Source of the DNA: Baffinella frigidus
Lineage: Eukaryota; Cryptophyceae; Cryptomonadales; Baffinellaceae
Assembly (NCBI GenBank): GCA_026770585.1
Contig: MU646407.1
Span: forward strand, 652,832-673,165
DNA length: 20,334 nucleotides
Direction of reading: 5' to 3'
Shown: positions 17,923 to 20,334 of the stretch, piece after piece
How positions within the stretch are numbered: the first letter of the stretch is position 1
How the letters are laid out: each line of letters begins with the position of its first letter
Notes under the pieces: generated by a model
Told to the model about the DNA's origin: nothing
What the model saw: only the letters and a program-made list of their open reading frames with translations
Databases searched by the model: none
Program-made: the position numbers and the translations under genes

Positions 17923-18080
17923 TAGTGTTTCGGGTTTCGGGTTTATGGCTGGATATTTCGGGTTTAGTGTTTGGGGTTTGGGGTTTAGGTAGAGAGTTCA
18001 ACCTGGAGGGTTTAGGGTTTGGTTCAGGGTTTAGGGTTCAAGGTTCAAGGTTCAGGGTTTAGGGTTCAGAATTCAGGGTA
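17923..18080 (+). repeat. Degenerate TTTAGGG/TTCAGGG block
   Basis: G-strand heptamers on plus with TTTCGGG, TTTGGGG and TTCAAGG variants. It is decayed, with no long perfect run. The stretch 18081-18380 after it holds no recognised gene. Confidence 0.85.
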
Positions 18081-18384
18081 CTGTTTTTTGTTTTGGGGTT
18101 CCGGTTTTTTTTAGGGGAAAGGTTGGTCAGGCCCTGCGGACAGTGTTTGGTCGTCCATTTCGGTGCTTGGTGGACCAGATTTCTTTTTTTTCTTGCCTGT
18201 AGGAGAGTGGCAGATTCTTTGTTGGCGATTTTGATTTTGCTCCACAAAAAGCGGCAGTGTGCTGTGGTCGACTCACCTTCATACCTTTCCGTTAATTTCT
18301 TCTTCTGATATCTGCGTTCGCAAGATGTATTACGGAGCAAGCGCTAATTCACACACACGAAATGCATTTTAACGAGTTTCTCAC

Positions 18385-18586
18385 AGGATTCAGGATTCAG
18401 GATTCAGGGTTTAGGGTTCAGGGTTCAGGATCCAGGATCCAGGATCCAGGATCCAGGATTCAGGATTCAGGATTTAGGTTTCAGGGTTCAGGATTCAGGA
18501 TTCAGGGTTCAGGGTTTAGGGTTCAGGGTTCAGGATTCAGGATTCAGGATGTAGGATTCAGGATTTAGGATTCAAGATTCTGAATC
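18385..18586 (+). repeat. TTCAGGA/ATCCAGG minisatellite
   Basis: About 28 heptamers dominated by TTCAGGA, with TTCAGGG and a GGATCCA sub-array. It has the same 7-bp period as the telomere-like blocks, so it is probably an expanded variant of them. Confidence 0.9.
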
Positions 18587-18712
18587 CGAAATCCAGGCCA
18601 CGCCAGGCCGCAAACACGAATTTCAGTTAAAAGTCGTGTTGTTAATTTGATACTGCACGGACGTGGAAAAGATGATTTTTGGTGGCTCCTTTGGGTGCCA
18701 GGGGGCATGGAG

Positions 18713-18982
18713 GAGCTGTTCCGATGGTTGTGGGCGCTTGGCATGCACACTCCCCAGCCTGTCGTTGCAGGTCGGTAGGACGGCACCTCCGTTCGGTGCT
18801 GGTTGGCATCTTTTCTCCCCTTCCTCAAAAATGCCTTGCTACAGCGGCGAGGGAAGGGCGGCAGGAGGGCAGTTCGCTTGTTGGAGCTGTTCCAACTGCC
18901 ACACGCGCTTTGCATGAACCATCCCCGGCCCGTTCTGGCCGGTCGGCAGGTCGGCACCGCCGTTCTGGGCTAGTTGGCGACT
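18713..18982. repeat. Direct duplication of about 100 bp
   Basis: Positions 18713-18812 and 18884-18982 share GAGCTGTTCC, TTTGCATG/TTGGCATG, GGTCGG(T/C)AGG and GGCACC.CCGTTC with moderate divergence. A minus frame open over both (18565-18957) keeps the repeat in frame (RPARTGRGWFM against RPATTGWGVCM). This could be a small repeat protein or a chance effect of the duplication. Confidence 0.55.
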
Positions 18983-19079
18983 CAATAAGTGACACTGACC
19001 ATGACCAGCGATTTTTATGTACACGCCCCTGCGGCGAAGAACTCATTTCAGTCCAATTTTGATAGGTGGCGTTCAACCC

Positions 19080-19178
19080 TGTACCCTAAACACGAAACCC
19101 TGAACCTTAAACCCTAAACTCTGAACCCTAAACCTTAAATCCTGAACCCCAAACCCTAAACCCGAAACCCTGACCCCT
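19080..19178 (-). repeat. CCCTAAA-type block
   Basis: Degenerate C-strand heptamers on plus (CCCTAAA, CCCTGAA, CCTTAAA), opposite in orientation to the blocks on either side. Positions 19179-19593 contain no gene I can support. Confidence 0.85.
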
Positions 19179-19593
19179 ACAAATTTGTGCCACGAAACAT
19201 TGGAACCATCGGTTTCAAGGTTTGAAAACAATTAGGTTTGATTTGATTTGTTTTTCACGAAAGTACCCAAGCTCGATTGGATTTTTTTTTCACGGAAGTA
19301 CTCAAGCTCGCCGACCTTTTCTATTTTAGTAAAAAAACCTATCAGATGGGACAATTCACGCTCAAGACAGTCTGACCGGCGTTCTCCGAGGGGCCCCTGC
19401 AAGGGGGTCCTGAAAGATCAAACGGCTCCAATGCCAGACCATTGGTCGTTTTCAAAGCGTCCACTAGAGGTTTTGAAGCGAGAACCGCCACAGGATCTCG
19501 TTGGGGAGCGTCCGTCCCATTTAGATCCCAGGCCATGGCCTAAGTGGGTCGGGTCGGGGAGCTCATCCGTAAATTTTTGTCACGCTGCGGTCA

Positions 19594-19717
19594 CTACAGG
19601 GGTACCTCGCTCATAAGAAACCGCCCCCCCCCCCAGGACCACCGTAGGGCCCTAGGCATAGCCCTGCTGTAGGGTCCTAAGGGGGCGCGGTTTCTTATGA
19701 GCGAGGCACCCCTGTAG
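19594..19717. mobile_element. Palindromic MITE, copy 3
   Basis: 124 bp, with terminal CTACAGGGGTACCTCGCTCA and its near-perfect inverse TGAGCGAGGCACCCCTGTAG. The inner arms are TAAGAAACCGC and GCGGTTTCTTA. It shows the best-preserved arms of the three copies here. It opens a minus frame that could be read into gene predictions. It encodes nothing of its own that I can support. Confidence 0.85.
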
Positions 19718-20099
19718 CAGTGCTGCGCACTGCTAGCGACCGCAGTGTGATGACGAAAATGAGGCAAGCGATCTACATAATGACTTCTCTCTTCAGCAGA
19801 GGCGGGCCCCTCCGAGGGCTTACCCTCGCATGCAGCGGAGACTGCTCTACAGAAATACCTCGTGTACAAGAACCCGTGACTTGAGAATACGGAACGGATG
19901 CGATCCCTGCGTGTTCTTAATGTAGGACCAGCGGGGTGACTGAATTTTGCGTTTAGTCAACCCTCTGGTACTGATTTAAGAATACGACGACCGACCGACC
20001 TTCGAGCAAATCATGTGCAGTGTGCTCACTAAAACCTCCCACGTGCAGTCCAGAAAAGTGTGTTTATTACGGATCGAAACCAAGATGGCCCTTCCTTGA

Positions 20100-20140
20100 A
20101 GGCCTTGATCAAGGCCTCTCTCTCTCTCTCGCCCCCCCCC
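20100..20140. repeat. 18-bp palindrome and (CT)n tract
   Basis: AGGCCTTGATCAAGGCCT (20100-20117) is a perfect palindrome, followed at once by a CT and C tract. It sits just downstream, on minus, of the stop codon of the RNase H-like exon, so it is in the presumed 3' UTR. Confidence 0.8.
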
Positions 20141-20154
20141 TCTCTGACACACAC

Positions 20155-20255
20155 TCAGAACTCCCACGTGCGGTCGCCAGAGTCAAGCGCGTAGTTAGCA
20201 AGGCTGTCCGCTGCCGAGTTCTCCGCGCGCGCCACCCACTGCATCTCCAGCGGGC
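20155..20255 (-). CDS. Last exon of a gene with RNase H-like C-terminus (partial)
   Basis: After the acceptor CCCCCCCAG (just right of 20255) the frame reads 32 codons and TGA at 20155-20157. Residues WVARAENSAADSLANYALD match the closing motif of RNase H-like domains, where W-V-x-R-x-x-N-x-x-A-D-x-L-A-N is typical and the Asp is the last catalytic acid. Such domains occur as host proteins and in retroelements. Only this exon is in the window; upstream exons lie past the right edge, beyond a telomere-like tract that forms the intron end. Phase: two bases of a split codon open the exon. Confidence 0.6.
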
Positions 20256-20263
20256 CTGGGGGG

Positions 20264-20334
20264 GGTTAAGGTTTCAGGTTTAGGGGGGGGGGTTCGGGGT
20301 TTGGGGGGGGGGGTTTGGGGTTTGGGGCTTGGGG
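20264..20334 (+). repeat. Degenerate G-rich telomere-like tract at the right edge
   Basis: GGTTTAGG, GGGTTTGGGG and long G runs, decayed TTTAGGG on plus. On minus it forms the 3' part of the intron before the RNase H-like exon. Confidence 0.8.

Noticed and set aside
18385-18586. Regular short repeats as a possible CRISPR array
   Set aside because: A 7-bp tandem period without spacers; it is a minisatellite.
19248-19616. 122-codon plus frame and the opposing minus frame ending near the MITE
   Set aside because: No ATG in good context, no splice partners and no recognised motif; the plus frame ends inside the MITE.

Overview
The window looks like nuclear DNA of a eukaryote, most likely a unicellular alga. 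The sequence shows many short phase-matched GT-AG introns, blocks of the plant/algal telomere heptamer TTTAGGG (and CCCTAAA) scattered through the interior, GA/GT microsatellites and small palindromic transposons. No bacterial operon structure, rRNA gene, complete tRNA gene or CRISPR array is visible. My best guess is a cryptophyte-like genome. Dinoflagellates, chromerids and green algae also use or carry this repeat, so the lineage is not proven.

Layout. Positions 1-1000 are telomere-like repeat arrays around an AT-rich island. Positions 1105-1895 hold an inverted-repeat element with a nested 124-bp MITE and a second MITE beside it. Positions 1896-3700 are microsatellite, minisatellite, two TTTAGGG blocks and one unrecognised plus-strand open frame. 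Positions 3696-15576 hold the main feature, one long minus-strand gene that I rebuilt by eye as 32 exons with matching phases. Positions 15577-20130 are mostly repeats, hairpins, telomere-like blocks and a third MITE, with one unexplained coding-like stretch near 17.2 kb. At 20155-20255 lies the last exon of another minus-strand gene, a fragment with an RNase H-like C-terminus. The rest of that gene lies beyond the right edge.

The main gene codes for roughly 1,270 residues in my model; the 5' end is not settled. From N to C the protein has: an unrecognised N-terminal region; three tandem copies of a module built from four exons (f-c-a-b); a long Ala/Gly/Glu-rich stretch; a region resembling DZIP3-type HEPN domains with an R-N-x3-H motif; a short coiled-coil-like linker; a complete Ser/Thr protein kinase domain with all catalytic motifs; and an acidic tail. 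The three module copies form a 4.3-kb DNA triplication with mosaic similarity: the a, b and c exons of copies 1 and 3 are nearly identical, while the tails holding the f exons of copies 1 and 2 are nearly identical. The stop codon of the gene lies inside a TTTAGGG array. Repeat modules, an HEPN-like segment and a kinase in one chain suggest a sensor/adaptor-type signalling protein, but that function is inference.
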